From Aquabacter sp040755535 (GTDB lineage Bacteria; Pseudomonadota; Alphaproteobacteria; Rhizobiales; Xanthobacteraceae), in assembly GCA_040755535.1 (NCBI GenBank), contig JBFMAV010000005.1, forward strand, positions 1 to 64,000: 64,000 bases of DNA, in the 5' to 3' direction. Positions 35,567-43,976 of the stretch are shown piece by piece; positions within the stretch are counted from its first letter, which is position 1; each line of letters opens with the position of its first letter. The notes beneath the pieces are model-generated. The model did no database searches. It worked only from the letters and a program-made list of their open reading frames with translations, and was not told the DNA's origin. The translations under genes and the position numbers were made by a program.

Positions 35567-37648
35567 ATGTTGCAGGATCTGCTCGGGGCGCAGCTCGATC
35601 TGCCGGTCAGGGTGGCCATCGCCACCATCGTGATTGCGGCCTTGCTCGGGTTGACCGTCCTCATCGTGCGACGGCTGAGCGGCGCCGCTTCGGGTGGCGG
35701 ACCCAGGTCGCGCCAAGCCCGCCTCGCTGTGGTGGACAGCGTCGCCGTCGATCCCCGCCGGCGCCTCGTCCTGGTTCGGCGCGATGAAGTGGAGCATCTT
35801 CTGCTCGTCGGCGGCACCACGGATATCGTCGTCGAGCCGGCCATTGGGCGGTCCACTGGGCGAGAGGCCGGCACGGCGCACCGGGACATTGCACCGCCCC
35901 GGGACACGACCTCGCTGCGCGAGGGAGGGGCCCCGCGGGAGCTTCCCGCGTTCCGCGAGCCCGCGCCGCGGGACTCCCTGCCCCGCCGGCCATCTGCCGC
36001 GGCGCTCTCCGCGCCCCCCGCCGACCCGCAGATCGACACCCCCGCGGCCCCTGCGCCGGCAGAGGTGCCGGACCTTGCTCCCGTGGCTCACCCGTCGGAG
36101 CCAATGAGGTTCGCCGCAGAGGCGGACTCCGCGCGCCCCGCCGTGTCTTCCCGGCCGGCGGCGCCGCCTTCGGCCGACGCCCGCCGCCCCCTGCCCCCGC
36201 GCCGTCCGCTGCGCAACGAAGATCCGGCTGCACCTCGACCCGCGCGCCCGTTGCCGGGGCTTGGCGAGCGTTTTGCGCGGCCCGTCGGCGCGGCCGGCCT
36301 CGTGCGCACGCCCTCTCCCGCTCAAGAGCCACCGGCGTCGGCAGCGCCACCAGTGAGCGAACCAGAGCTTGTAACGGCTCCGATGGCGCCATCCGTGATC
36401 GCGCCAGTGGCGGACCCTGTTCCTGCCGGGCCAGCGCAGGACAGTGAGGCTCCTCCCTCCGTAAAGGACGTCTCGCCCGTCGAGACCGCTTTTTCTGCTG
36501 TGGAGGCTGAAGACGCCAAACCCGCAGCTTTGGCGATTCCGGTTTTCGACATCCCGGCACCCGAAACCGGCACCGCCTATGAGCCGGAAAAGATCGGAGG
36601 CGAAGAAGCTCAGGCCATCGCCACATCGAATGAGGAGCCTGCGCAGTCGGAGGCGCACCGGTACACGGAGCCGCGAGAGGGGATGGTCGTGGGGTCGTCC
36701 CTTTCCGACGACACCCGGTCCCGTGAAGAAAGGCCGGTCGCCGAGGAGCCTTTTGCCGCACGGACCGAACCCGTCGCAGAGGCCCACACCGCAGACAAGC
36801 CAGACGCGGACGGTCAACCCGAGCCGGCAGCCGCGAAAACCGGAAGCGAGGTGCCCGCACCCATTTCGGCCGCTCCCCCCGTGGATCCGATGCCGGTAGC
36901 GGAACCCGCATCCCTGGCGGAGCCCGCGCCGATGGAGGAACCCGCACCGGTCCTGGCGCCTGCCGCGCCTCTTCTCCCGGAAATGCCGTTGTCTCCGCTG
37001 CCAGAACCCGAAGCACCCGCTCCGGTCGCGGCTTCTGAGGAGCCGGCACCGCGCGGCGAGCCCCTGGCGGCCCCGGCCTTCCGGCGGGTGCCCATGTTCA
37101 GCATCGGCAGGGCAAACCCGACCGCCCCCCCCGAGCGGACCGAGCCCCAGATCGGGGACCTTGCCAAGCGCCTTGAAAACTCCCTGGGTGAGGCGCTGGA
37201 AACTCCGCCCGCCGCCCCGGCGCCTGCGGAGACACCCGCCGCAGCATTGCCCCCCCGTGGCGCGCCACGGGTCGGCCCCGCCCGCTTCTCGCCGATCCTT
37301 CGCGCAGGGATCACGCCGCCTGCGGCGCCGCCCGTGCGGCCCCTCCCCCGCGATGTGCGGCCAACACCGGCTCGACCCGCGCCCCCGCCCCCGGTCCTAC
37401 AGGGCGCGGATCTTGGGCTCGAAGCGGACCTGGTGCGCCAGCTTGAGCTCACCTTGGCGAGGGAAGCGGAAGCCGAGGAGGCCGCGCGGGCCGCAGCCAA
37501 GGCGGCCGAAGAGAAGGCAGCGCAATCCTTGCCCACGCCAGACTCGGACCTTCAATCGGCCGCCGGTGCCGAGAAGAGCAGTGACCCGTTCGACGATCTC
37601 GAAGCCGAGATGGCAACGCTGCTCGGCCGGACACCGGGCGCCCGGTGA
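35567..37648 (+). CDS. FliO-like membrane protein with a very long Pro/Ala-rich region
   Basis: 693 residues. A short lead is followed by one TM helix (~15-36) and a FliO-type small domain (~47-90, RLAVVDSVAVDPRRRLVLVR then HLLLVGGTTDIVVE). About 500 residues of Pro/Ala/Glu-rich, probably disordered chain come next. The end again looks conserved: RRVPMFSIGRAN, a Lys/Glu/Ala coiled-coil-like stretch (~610-660) and SSDPFDDLEAEMATLLGR. FliO normally helps assemble the flagellar export gate, but no flagellar genes are in the window. The gene is divergent from cckA, so a role in envelope or cell-cycle function is possible (inference). A GAGGAG ribosome-binding site precedes the ATG. Low-complexity sequence makes homology beyond the N-terminus uncertain. 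Confidence 0.75.
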   Translation: MLQDLLGAQLDLPVRVAIATIVIAALLGLTVLIVRRLSGAASGGGPRSRQARLAVVDSVAVDPRRRLVLVRRDEVEHLLLVGGTTDIVVEPAIGRSTGREAGTAHRDIAPPRDTTSLREGGAPRELPAFREPAPRDSLPRRPSAAALSAPPADPQIDTPAAPAPAEVPDLAPVAHPSEPMRFAAEADSARPAVSSRPAAPPSADARRPLPPRRPLRNEDPAAPRPARPLPGLGERFARPVGAAGLVRTPSPAQEPPASAAPPVSEPELVTAPMAPSVIAPVADPVPAGPAQDSEAPPSVKDVSPVETAFSAVEAEDAKPAALAIPVFDIPAPETGTAYEPEKIGGEEAQAIATSNEEPAQSEAHRYTEPREGMVVGSSLSDDTRSREERPVAEEPFAARTEPVAEAHTADKPDADGQPEPAAAKTGSEVPAPISAAPPVDPMPVAEPASLAEPAPMEEPAPVLAPAAPLLPEMPLSPLPEPEAPAPVAASEEPAPRGEPLAAPAFRRVPMFSIGRANPTAPPERTEPQIGDLAKRLENSLGEALETPPAAPAPAETPAAALPPRGAPRVGPARFSPILRAGITPPAAPPVRPLPRDVRPTPARPAPPPPVLQGADLGLEADLVRQLELTLAREAEAEEAARAAAKAAEEKAAQSLPTPDSDLQSAAGAEKSSDPFDDLEAEMATLLGRTPGAR

Positions 37649-37703
37649 TACCCGCCCGAGGCTGAGATGTGAGTCGAATTTGCGCGATGGACTCTCGGTC
37701 CTG

Positions 37704-37742
37704 AAAAAAGGCTCCGGATGCGATGGCATCCGGAGCCTTTTT
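37704..37742. terminator. Bidirectional Rho-independent terminator
   Basis: An 11-bp perfect stem, GGCTCCGGATG (37710-37720) with CATCCGGAGCC (37727-37737), is flanked by AAAAAA on the left and TTTTT on the right. It can end transcription of both the FliO-like gene (plus) and the small secreted gene at 37901-38176 (minus). Confidence 0.9.
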
Positions 37743-37900
37743 CGTGCCTGCGCTCACAGCCGCTGCCCGTCCCACTGTGACGCGCGGAGCGGTACGCCGG
37801 GATCGGATTCAGCCGTCAGAAACGAGCGAAAGAATCCCGCCCCGTCAGGCTGCGTTCATTGAGCAGACCAGGCCATTCCGCTCGACTGGGCTCTGCGAGA

Positions 37901-38176
37901 TCAGGAGTTGATCATCGCCAGGCATTTTCCGGCCGCTTCAGCCGCGGGACGAGCGTTGGACATGCTGATGGTCCCGGCGCGGACGAGGCCCTCGGTGGCA
38001 GACTTCACCACATAGCGCAGATCGACGCCCGGAGTCACCTGTGCGGCGGCAGCCGCATAGATGGACTGACCATCGGTGTTGAGACCTGCCGCGCACTTGT
38101 CGGCGGCGGGACGGTCGGCAAAAGCGACCGAGGCGGACAGGCAGAGGGCCACGGGGGCCACCAAGCGAACAAGCAT
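37901..38176 (-). CDS. Small secreted protein of unknown function
   Basis: 91 residues from the ATG at 38176, preceded on the minus strand by AAGGAGAGAGTAAGCAC, a good ribosome-binding site. A signal peptide (MLVRLVAPVALCLSASVAFA) precedes a ~70-residue mature chain. The mature part holds DKCAAGLN near its start and GKCLAMINS at its end, so the two Cys could form a disulphide. The helical middle contains PGVDLRYVVKSATEGLVRAG. I do not recognise a family. It is monocistronic, convergent with the FliO-like gene across a shared terminator. Confidence 0.72.
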   Translation of the reverse strand: MLVRLVAPVALCLSASVAFADRPAADKCAAGLNTDGQSIYAAAAAQVTPGVDLRYVVKSATEGLVRAGTISMSNARPAAEAAGKCLAMINS

Positions 38177-38634
38177 GTGCTTACTCTCTCCTTGCTGTGA
38201 CCACACGACACGTGCGGTGCACTCGATGGCACATGCCCGCCCCCGACCAGGGTCCTGGCGCACATGCTCAATCAGAAGGGCCGTTTGCGACGCAGTTGCT
38301 TCCGGCCCGGCTCCGGGAAAGCGATCCGCACGCATGGCGGCATTGCGGTGCGGGACATCGCCCATTTCTCAATCAAAGGAGACGGTTTTCAGCGGTCGCC
38401 TCGGGTCGCGCGCGGATCCAAGGCGGTCTGACAGGGCCTAAGGTCGGCTTCGCGGGCCATCGCGCAAGACGATCCACAGTCGCTGCGAAAGGCCATCCGT
38501 TGCGCGCCAACCAGCCGAGATGAACACTGACCGGAATCCGCACGCTCGGCCGGGTCAGATCGCTTCAGCCTGTGATCTCTCGCCTCTTGAGGGAGGATCG
38601 ATCGTCAGGGGAGGACAGGGCCCGGCCATCCGCC
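38177..38634. other. 458-base region without a recognised gene
   Basis: I see no credible coding frame, tRNA or strong terminator here. It should contain the promoter of the 91-residue secreted protein (minus). A sequence AAAGGAGACGG near 38380 looks like a ribosome-binding site but has no start codon at a suitable distance. Confidence 0.5.
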
Positions 38635-38991
38635 TCAGCGAACGCCCATGCGATTCACCGGGCCGCCGGCATTGTATCCGCCATATCCCGGCGCTCCCAC
38701 GCCGGGCGCACCAACGCCGGCTCCGGGAGCCACACCCACGCCCGCAGCGCCGGCACCGGCCCCGGGATAGACACCGACGCCGTTCACTCCGACCCCCGGC
38801 TCGCGGGTCAAGCCGACGCCAGCCGCGCCCGCTCCGGCGCCCGGCAGCACGCCGACTCCACCCGGATTCCACACACAGCCGGCGGGAACGCCCGGAGCCG
38901 TGCAATAGACGGTCGCGCTTGCCTCGCCCGCCCCCAAGGCGATGCCCAGTCCCAGTGCGAGGCCGAAAACCGCATGTCCGAAGGACGCCAT
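38635..38991 (-). CDS. Secreted Gly/Ala/Val/Pro repeat protein
   Basis: 118 residues from the ATG at 38991, with AGGAT as a weak ribosome-binding site. Residues 1-26 form a signal peptide. Cys30 and Cys39 flank the start of the mature chain (TVYCTAPGVPAGCVWNPG). Residues ~46-102 are imperfect repeats of GVGVxPGAGAGAAGVG, in two main copies (~46-60 and ~72-86) and degenerate further copies. The chain ends GGYNAGGPVNRMGVR. The composition suggests a flexible, surface or cell-wall-associated protein (inference). No family is recognised. The frame is supported by the signal peptide and clear start; the reverse strand gives only Arg/Pro-rich nonsense. Confidence 0.65.
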   Translation of the reverse strand: MASFGHAVFGLALGLGIALGAGEASATVYCTAPGVPAGCVWNPGGVGVLPGAGAGAAGVGLTREPGVGVNGVGVYPGAGAGAAGVGVAPGAGVGAPGVGAPGYGGYNAGGPVNRMGVR

Positions 38992-39278
38992 GGTCAGATC
39001 CTCTTCAAAACCGAGCCGAACCAAAAAGGCCGGACTCGCAATCCTCTACCGGGCGGGCCGCTGGCTGTCGCCGGGTTGCATCGCTTTATTTTCAGTCGTT
39101 CTGGACGGCAATGGCAATTCTTGACCAGTTGTGATCACCTTCCCCCTCCCGGCCAAGCTCCAGGACGGTATAATGGCGAGCCTTTGTGGCAGAGAATCGT
39201 CGAGGCGCGGCGCAAAGAATGCCTGATCCGGGATTATCTTTCACGCGCGCCGCCCTGTTTAGACGGACGACATCTCGA

Positions 39279-40196
39279 ATGAGCAGTTTGCGCGCCCATC
39301 CCAATTTCCTGCCCGCGACGGAGCAAGTGGCGCGTGGTTTGGTCGAGCTTTATCGCGGCAATCGGCTTCTGAACCGCATTCTGAATGACCGCGGTCGCGC
39401 GATATTTGGCATGCTGGCGCTTTATCTGGATGCGGCGCCCGACGAGCGTGGCGTCGGATTGACAGTCACCCGGATCGCCAATTTATGCCAGCAGACCGGA
39501 ATCTGCAGTCGCGGTCGCGCGAAGGCCATCGTGATGCTGATGCGCTGGGGCGGCTATTTGGAGGTTGGTCCGGACAGCGGCCCGAATCGACGCCAGAAAC
39601 CGCTCGTTCCCACCACCCGCATGATCAACGAACAGATCAAGCGCTGGCAGCGAATCTATGAAGCCATCTCCCTCCTTCATCCGGAAGCGGAGGAGGTGCT
39701 GGCGCGGTTGGATGATGCCGCGTTCCGCAAGGCGCTCATCCGTCAGGTGGGCGGGCGGTTCGAAGCGGGTTTCCGGCTACGCGATTTCGCACCTGATGCG
39801 ATGTTGTTCGGCGAGAGAGACGCCGGGCTTCTCATCGCATGGAGCCTTCTGATCTCCGGAACGCCGGGCGATACGTTTCCCCCCTGCCAGCCGGTGCCGG
39901 TGCCGGTGGCGGCCTTGTCCCGTCAGTTCTTCGTGTCCCGCGCCCATGTGCTCAAGCTGCTGCGGGAGGCGGAAGACATCGGCCTTATCGAGCGCACGCC
40001 GACCGCTTCCGGCAGCGTGCGTCTTATGCCGGCGATGCACGAGACCATGCTCAATCTGTTTGCGGCGATGTTCGCCGGGCTGGCGGAGGCTGGAGATGCG
40101 GCCGTTGCCGAAATCCAGGGTATTGAGGCGCGCGCGCTACCGCGCCCGGGGCTGGATGGCAGGGGTGCGCCCTATGCCGGAAACTTTCCCGCCTGA
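39279..40196 (+). CDS. Winged-helix DNA-binding-like protein of unknown function
   Basis: 305 residues from the ATG at 39279. An alternative ATG at 39219 and a GTG at 39186 are in frame; neither has a clear ribosome-binding site, so the start is uncertain. Residues ~40-115 look like a first winged helix (LTVTRIANLCQQTGI, RAKAIVMLMRWGGYLEVG). Residues ~225-285 look like a second one (VPVAALSRQFFVSRAHVLKL followed by LIERTPTASGSVRLMP). The middle is helical. It could be a transcriptional regulator whose target is unknown. TATAAT at 39169-39174 upstream lacks a -35 partner. A VOC-family gene follows 125 bases downstream. Confidence 0.68.
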   Translation: MSSLRAHPNFLPATEQVARGLVELYRGNRLLNRILNDRGRAIFGMLALYLDAAPDERGVGLTVTRIANLCQQTGICSRGRAKAIVMLMRWGGYLEVGPDSGPNRRQKPLVPTTRMINEQIKRWQRIYEAISLLHPEAEEVLARLDDAAFRKALIRQVGGRFEAGFRLRDFAPDAMLFGERDAGLLIAWSLLISGTPGDTFPPCQPVPVPVAALSRQFFVSRAHVLKLLREAEDIGLIERTPTASGSVRLMPAMHETMLNLFAAMFAGLAEAGDAAVAEIQGIEARALPRPGLDGRGAPYAGNFPA

Positions 40197-40321
40197 AACC
40201 GCTGGGTTTTATCGCTCCACCGCGTGCCAGCACACACAACATTGCACGATTGCAATGACTGATGCTCACTCATTTCATTATCTTTTCTTTTCGCCCTATG
40301 CCGTGGCGCCAAGGAAAAGAC

Positions 40322-41170
40322 ATGCCTCTTGCTTCCCCCATCCTGCCCGCGACCCTTTCCATGGGGGCGGTTGCTTTGCGAAGCCGCGACGTCAACCGTC
40401 TGGCGTCGTTTTATCAGTCGGTGCTGGGACTTCAGCTCCATGGTCGAACCCCTTCCGCCATCTCTCTCGGCGCGGGGGACGGTGCATTGGTGGAGCTGTT
40501 GAACGACCCGCAGGCGACACCGTCTGATCGGAGGACTCCGGGCCTGTTTCACCTTGCGCTCCGCGTTCCCGATCGAGAGGCGCTTGCGGAACGAGTCCTG
40601 GCCGCTGACCAGGCCGGCCTGAGGATCGGTGCCTCAGATCATTTGGTGAGCGAGGCGATTTATCTCGATGATCCGGACGGAAACGGGATCGAGGTCTACT
40701 GCGACCGCGAGCGCAGCACCTGGCCCTGGACCGATGGTCGGATTGCCATGGAGACCCTTCCGCTGGACCTGAAAGCCCTGGCATCCATCGCGCCGCCCAC
40801 CCCCGGGCCGCTTCCAGCGGGAAGCGATATAGGCCATGTTCACCTCAAGGTCAGAGATCTTGAGGAAGCGGCCGCCTTCTGGATCAGCCTAGTGGGTTTC
40901 GACCTCATGGCCAGCTATCCTGGCGCGCTCTTCATAGCCGCTGGCGGCTACCATCATCATCTTGGCCTCAATGTCTGGTCGTCGCGCGGTGCGGCCTTGC
41001 CGTCGCCGCATCGCGTGGGCCTCGACCACCTCACCATTCGTCTGCCGATTGCGGAGATCGACGCGCTGGCCGGCCGGCTCCTCCTTTCCGGCACCCCGCA
41101 CCATTACAAGGACGGAGGCCTGCGCACAGCCGATCCGAGCGGTAACGCCGTCAGATTCCAGGCGACCTGA
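40322..41170 (+). CDS. Two-module VOC family protein, CatE-like ring-cleavage dioxygenase or glyoxalase
   Basis: 282 residues from the ATG at 40322, preceded by AAGGAAAAGAC. It has two vicinal-oxygen-chelate modules (~14-130 and ~168-282). Candidate metal ligands are His77 (GLFHLALRV), Glu124 (PDGNGIEVYCDRE), His174 (GHVHLKVRDL) and the His211-213 cluster (GGYHHHLGLNVW). The overall layout matches CatE-type extradiol dioxygenase-like proteins found in many Proteobacteria, but the substrate is unknown and catechol cleavage should not be assumed. No aromatic-degradation genes are nearby. Confidence 0.82.
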   Translation: MPLASPILPATLSMGAVALRSRDVNRLASFYQSVLGLQLHGRTPSAISLGAGDGALVELLNDPQATPSDRRTPGLFHLALRVPDREALAERVLAADQAGLRIGASDHLVSEAIYLDDPDGNGIEVYCDRERSTWPWTDGRIAMETLPLDLKALASIAPPTPGPLPAGSDIGHVHLKVRDLEEAAAFWISLVGFDLMASYPGALFIAAGGYHHHLGLNVWSSRGAALPSPHRVGLDHLTIRLPIAEIDALAGRLLLSGTPHHYKDGGLRTADPSGNAVRFQAT

Positions 41171-41327
41171 TGCGGCGTGTCGCCTGGTTCGGTAAGCCAG
41201 GAAAATCGCCCAAGTGCGAGGGCAGGCGGCGGCCCGCGAATAACCCGCAGCGAGGCGCGGGCGAAGGGTGGCCCAGGGCGCCCGGGATTTCGTACAAGGA
41301 CGGATGTTTCGTCTTGAGAGCCAAGCC

Positions 41328-41921
41328 ATGCGGTGCCTCTATCTCGCCGGGCCAGACATTTTCCGCCCCGACGCGCAGGAGCGAGGGGCTCATCTGAAAG
41401 CCCTCTGCGCTGCGCATGGGCTTCGGGGCGTCTATCCGCTCGATGGTGCGCCTTCTCATATGACCGCCGACGCCATCCGCCGGAAATGCATGTCGGAGAT
41501 CGACGCGGCGGATGCCCTCGCGGCGAACATCACGCCATTTCGTGGCCCCCACATGGATCCAGGGACTGCCTGGGAAATCGGCTATGCGCAGGCGCGCGGT
41601 AAGCCGGTCTTCCTCTGGAGCGAAGATCCGCGCCCGCTTGTCGCGCGTGTGGGGGGCCCGACACCGTCGGGATGGCGGGACGCGGAGGGACACACGGTCG
41701 AGGATTTCAATGGCCGTGAAAACCTCATGATCGCGCCGGCCGGCGCCCTTGTTCACGACACGCCTGAAGCGGCGATCGCGGCCGTGGCGGACGCCCTGGT
41801 AGTAGTGCGAGCGCCGCCACGTGCCGACCGCTCTCCACTTGGACTGTTGCAGATGATCGGGATTGCTGCCGCCGTGGCGCTGGCCGCCGGTTATCTCGGG
41901 GACCGCTTCCTCTTCAAGTGA
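41328..41921 (+). CDS. Nucleoside 2-deoxyribosyltransferase-fold protein with C-terminal membrane helix
   Basis: 197 residues from the ATG at 41328; an in-frame ATG at 41304 is possible. It starts MRCLYLAGPDIFRPDA, the family's first strand and loop. It contains CMSEIDAADALAANITPFRG and DPGTAWEIGYAQARGKPVF, in which Glu83 matches the nucleophilic glutamate of nucleoside deoxyribosyltransferases. Residues ~172-191 form a strong TM helix followed by GDRFLFK, so the enzyme domain would be tethered to the membrane with its N-terminal side in the cytoplasm (inference). The known reaction is base exchange or hydrolysis of the N-glycosidic bond of deoxynucleosides. It is convergent with the AGE epimerase gene, overlapping it by 8 bases. 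Confidence 0.8.
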   Translation: MRCLYLAGPDIFRPDAQERGAHLKALCAAHGLRGVYPLDGAPSHMTADAIRRKCMSEIDAADALAANITPFRGPHMDPGTAWEIGYAQARGKPVFLWSEDPRPLVARVGGPTPSGWRDAEGHTVEDFNGRENLMIAPAGALVHDTPEAAIAAVADALVVVRAPPRADRSPLGLLQMIGIAAAVALAAGYLGDRFLFK

Positions 41922-43071
41922 GGTGCGCCACCGCCTCCAGGGCTCCCATGATATGATAAAGGCTGCTGGCGCGCGCCGGCTCCTTGGCGGGCACGCCTTG
42001 GGGGCCGATATGCTCCCACCAGGATCCCGCAACCGGATGAACAAGAAACCGCCGTACGCCCGCAACGGCGGACGCAGTTGCAGCCTGCGCGGCCTGCGCG
42101 TCATTCGAGCCCGCCGACGCTCTCTCAGCGAGCAGCGCATGCGCCTTGACCCGTTCGGTCTGAGGCCAAAGCCGGCAACGATTGTCCCTCGCATCCAGCG
42201 ACGGGGTCAGTTCGTTGACGGCAAGCCCCAGCTGCTCATCGACACCGTGTGCCTCGGCGCCCGCGATCATTCGCAACGCGGCGGACGTCGCGTCTGCGCT
42301 CCCGCGCCCCTCGCCCCATCGCAACAGCAGCCATCCCCACTCGAATTGATGACCAGGCTCCACGACAGCGAGGTCCCCTGCCGGTAAAGCCCGCCAGTCG
42401 CGGTCGAAATATTCATGAACCGCGCCCGTCTCAGGGGCGATGAACCGCGTGAGGCACAGGGTGGCGATCTCGTCGGCGAGATCCGCCCAGCCGCGCGCGG
42501 GAGCCAGCATGTCCCAGGCAAGGCAGGCTTCCAGCATATGCATATGCGGGTTGGCTTTAAGGGGGACGGTCGGCGGACGGCTTTCTTCGAAACCCGCGAT
42601 GGGGTGAGCGAAACCGGCGCGCATGGCATCGCGCAGCGCCAGCGCGCGCGCCGCGAGGGGCTTCGACCCCTCGCCGATTTCTGCTGCCGCCGCGAGCCCG
42701 AACAGCACGAAGGCATGGTCGTAAAGGTCGAACTCTGCGCGAACCACCGTGCCGTCGCGCGCCACGCTCGGCACGACCAGCCCGACCGGCTTGAGATGGT
42801 GCCGTTCCAGCGCGGCAAGCCCGTGACGCACGATCTCACGGGCGGGACCGGCCCAGCCAAGACGCTCGGCGGCAGAAAACACATAGATTTGGCGGGCCAC
42901 GAGGCGCGCCCGGCGCGGATCGTCAATGACGGCTCCGTCGGGCGCAAGCCGCTCGAAAAAGCCTCCCCCCTCGCGGTCCACGCCGATGCGGGCCCATAAG
43001 GGCAATGCCTCCTCGAACATCCATTGCTTGAGCGCCCCGGCTTGCGCGGCGAATTCAGGGCTGTGGCTCAT
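41914..43071 (-). CDS. AGE family sugar epimerase/isomerase
   Basis: 385 residues from the ATG at 43071 (MSHSPEFAAQAGALKQWM). An in-frame ATG at 43086 also exists. The (alpha/alpha)6-barrel signatures of N-acylglucosamine 2-epimerase/mannose isomerase-like proteins are present: FDLYDHAFVLFGLAAAAEIG, NPHMHMLEACLAWDML, EPGHQFEWGWLLLRWGE and RLWPQTERVKAHALL. The histidines in these motifs are the usual catalytic residues. It overlaps the 3' end of the upstream GmhB-like gene by 17 bases, so the two are probably one operon acting on the same sugar phosphate or nucleotide-sugar route (inference). The exact substrate is not readable. Confidence 0.86.
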   Translation of the reverse strand: MSHSPEFAAQAGALKQWMFEEALPLWARIGVDREGGGFFERLAPDGAVIDDPRRARLVARQIYVFSAAERLGWAGPAREIVRHGLAALERHHLKPVGLVVPSVARDGTVVRAEFDLYDHAFVLFGLAAAAEIGEGSKPLAARALALRDAMRAGFAHPIAGFEESRPPTVPLKANPHMHMLEACLAWDMLAPARGWADLADEIATLCLTRFIAPETGAVHEYFDRDWRALPAGDLAVVEPGHQFEWGWLLLRWGEGRGSADATSAALRMIAGAEAHGVDEQLGLAVNELTPSLDARDNRCRLWPQTERVKAHALLAERASAGSNDAQAAQAATASAVAGVRRFLVHPVAGSWWEHIGPQGVPAKEPARASSLYHIMGALEAVAHLT

Positions 43072-43606
43072 GTGCCGCAGGACCATGCAGGAGAGGAGCA
43101 ATAAAGGCGTCGAGATCGCCGCCCGTGAACAAATGGCCCGCGATCCCCGCCGCGCGCGCCGCATCCATGTCGGTCTGCTTGTCGCCGACCATGAAGCTGC
43201 GGGCGGCATCGATGGGCCAATGGCGCATCAGGTCCAGGATCATGCCGGGATCAGGCTTGCGCCAATCCGATGCGCGGCGATACGCCTCCAGAACCCCTTC
43301 CGGATGGAACGGGCAGAAGCGTTCATCATCGATCCGCGCGCCGGCCTGCGCCAATCCCCGGTCCATCTCCGCCTTCACGGCGCGATAATCCGCCTCGGTG
43401 TAATATCCGCGCGCGATGCCGGATTGGTTGGTCACCACGAAGGCCAGATAGCCCGCTTGGTTGATCCGACGAACCGCGGCCCGGGCACCCTCGATCCACT
43501 CGAATTTCGCGACATCACCCACATATCCGTGGTCGCGATTGAGCACCCCGTCCCGGTCCAGGAAGACCGCGGGCCGAAGGTGCGAATGTGCATTTGGTGG
43601 CATCAC
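43055..43606 (-). CDS. GmhB-like HAD phosphatase (heptose bisphosphate phosphatase family) with degenerate zinc site
   Basis: 183 residues. The HAD motifs are intact: FLDRDGVLNRDHGYVG with nucleophile Asp17 and acid Asp19, VVTNQSGIARGYY, RKPDPGM with Lys117, and VGDKQTDMDAA. This matches D-glycero-D-manno-heptose 1,7-bisphosphate 7-phosphatase of LPS heptose synthesis. In E. coli GmhB a zinc site is formed by Cys92, His94, Cys107 and Cys109. Here only Cys98 is kept; Phe100, Ser113 and Trp115 occupy the other positions. It may be a zinc-free variant or have another sugar-phosphate substrate. It is followed by the overlapping AGE epimerase gene. Confidence 0.8.
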   Translation of the reverse strand: MMPPNAHSHLRPAVFLDRDGVLNRDHGYVGDVAKFEWIEGARAAVRRINQAGYLAFVVTNQSGIARGYYTEADYRAVKAEMDRGLAQAGARIDDERFCPFHPEGVLEAYRRASDWRKPDPGMILDLMRHWPIDAARSFMVGDKQTDMDAARAAGIAGHLFTGGDLDAFIAPLLHGPAAHEPQP

Positions 43607-43700
43607 GGCGCCCCTATAGCAAATCCTGGCGACGCGGGAGAGAGACTTCTCCCTTTTCCCGACGCCCCTGCTGTGACAGCCTTTCCGAAAGGAGACGCCG

Positions 43701-43976
43701 ATGCCTCAAATGCCGCCCTCTGGCCGTCAGATCGCCGCCGCCCTTGCGCTTCTGGGGAAGAGCAGACCTGAAATCGCCGCCATGAGCGGGGTTTCTGAGG
43801 TCGACATCGCGGCGGCCGAAAGCGGGGCGGCAAGCGAATCGGCTCTCCAGGACGTCCGGAGGGCGCTTGAATCGGCCGGGATCGAATTTCTCAACGGCGG
43901 CGCCCCCGGCGTGAGGCTCCGGCCGGCGACAACAAGCCTGCGGCCGAGCGACCTCAATGCCTCGAACGACGATTGA
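43701..43976 (+). CDS. Small XRE-type helix-turn-helix protein
   Basis: 91 residues, with AAAGGAGACGCCG as ribosome-binding site. Residues ~10-45 form a Cro/CI-like HTH (QIAAALALLGKSRPEIAAMSGVSEVDIAAAE). The C-terminal part, ALESAGIEFLNGGAPGVRLR, is the typical ending of a widespread alphaproteobacterial small regulator family. It probably binds DNA as a dimer; the target is unknown. It is divergent from the gmhB-like gene, whose start lies 94 bases away, so it might regulate that gene (inference). Confidence 0.8.
   Translation: MPQMPPSGRQIAAALALLGKSRPEIAAMSGVSEVDIAAAESGAASESALQDVRRALESAGIEFLNGGAPGVRLRPATTSLRPSDLNASNDD

Noticed and set aside
39169..39174. TATAAT as a strong promoter for the winged-helix gene
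   Set aside because: No -35 element is found 16-18 bases upstream, and the TTGACC at 39121 is too far away.
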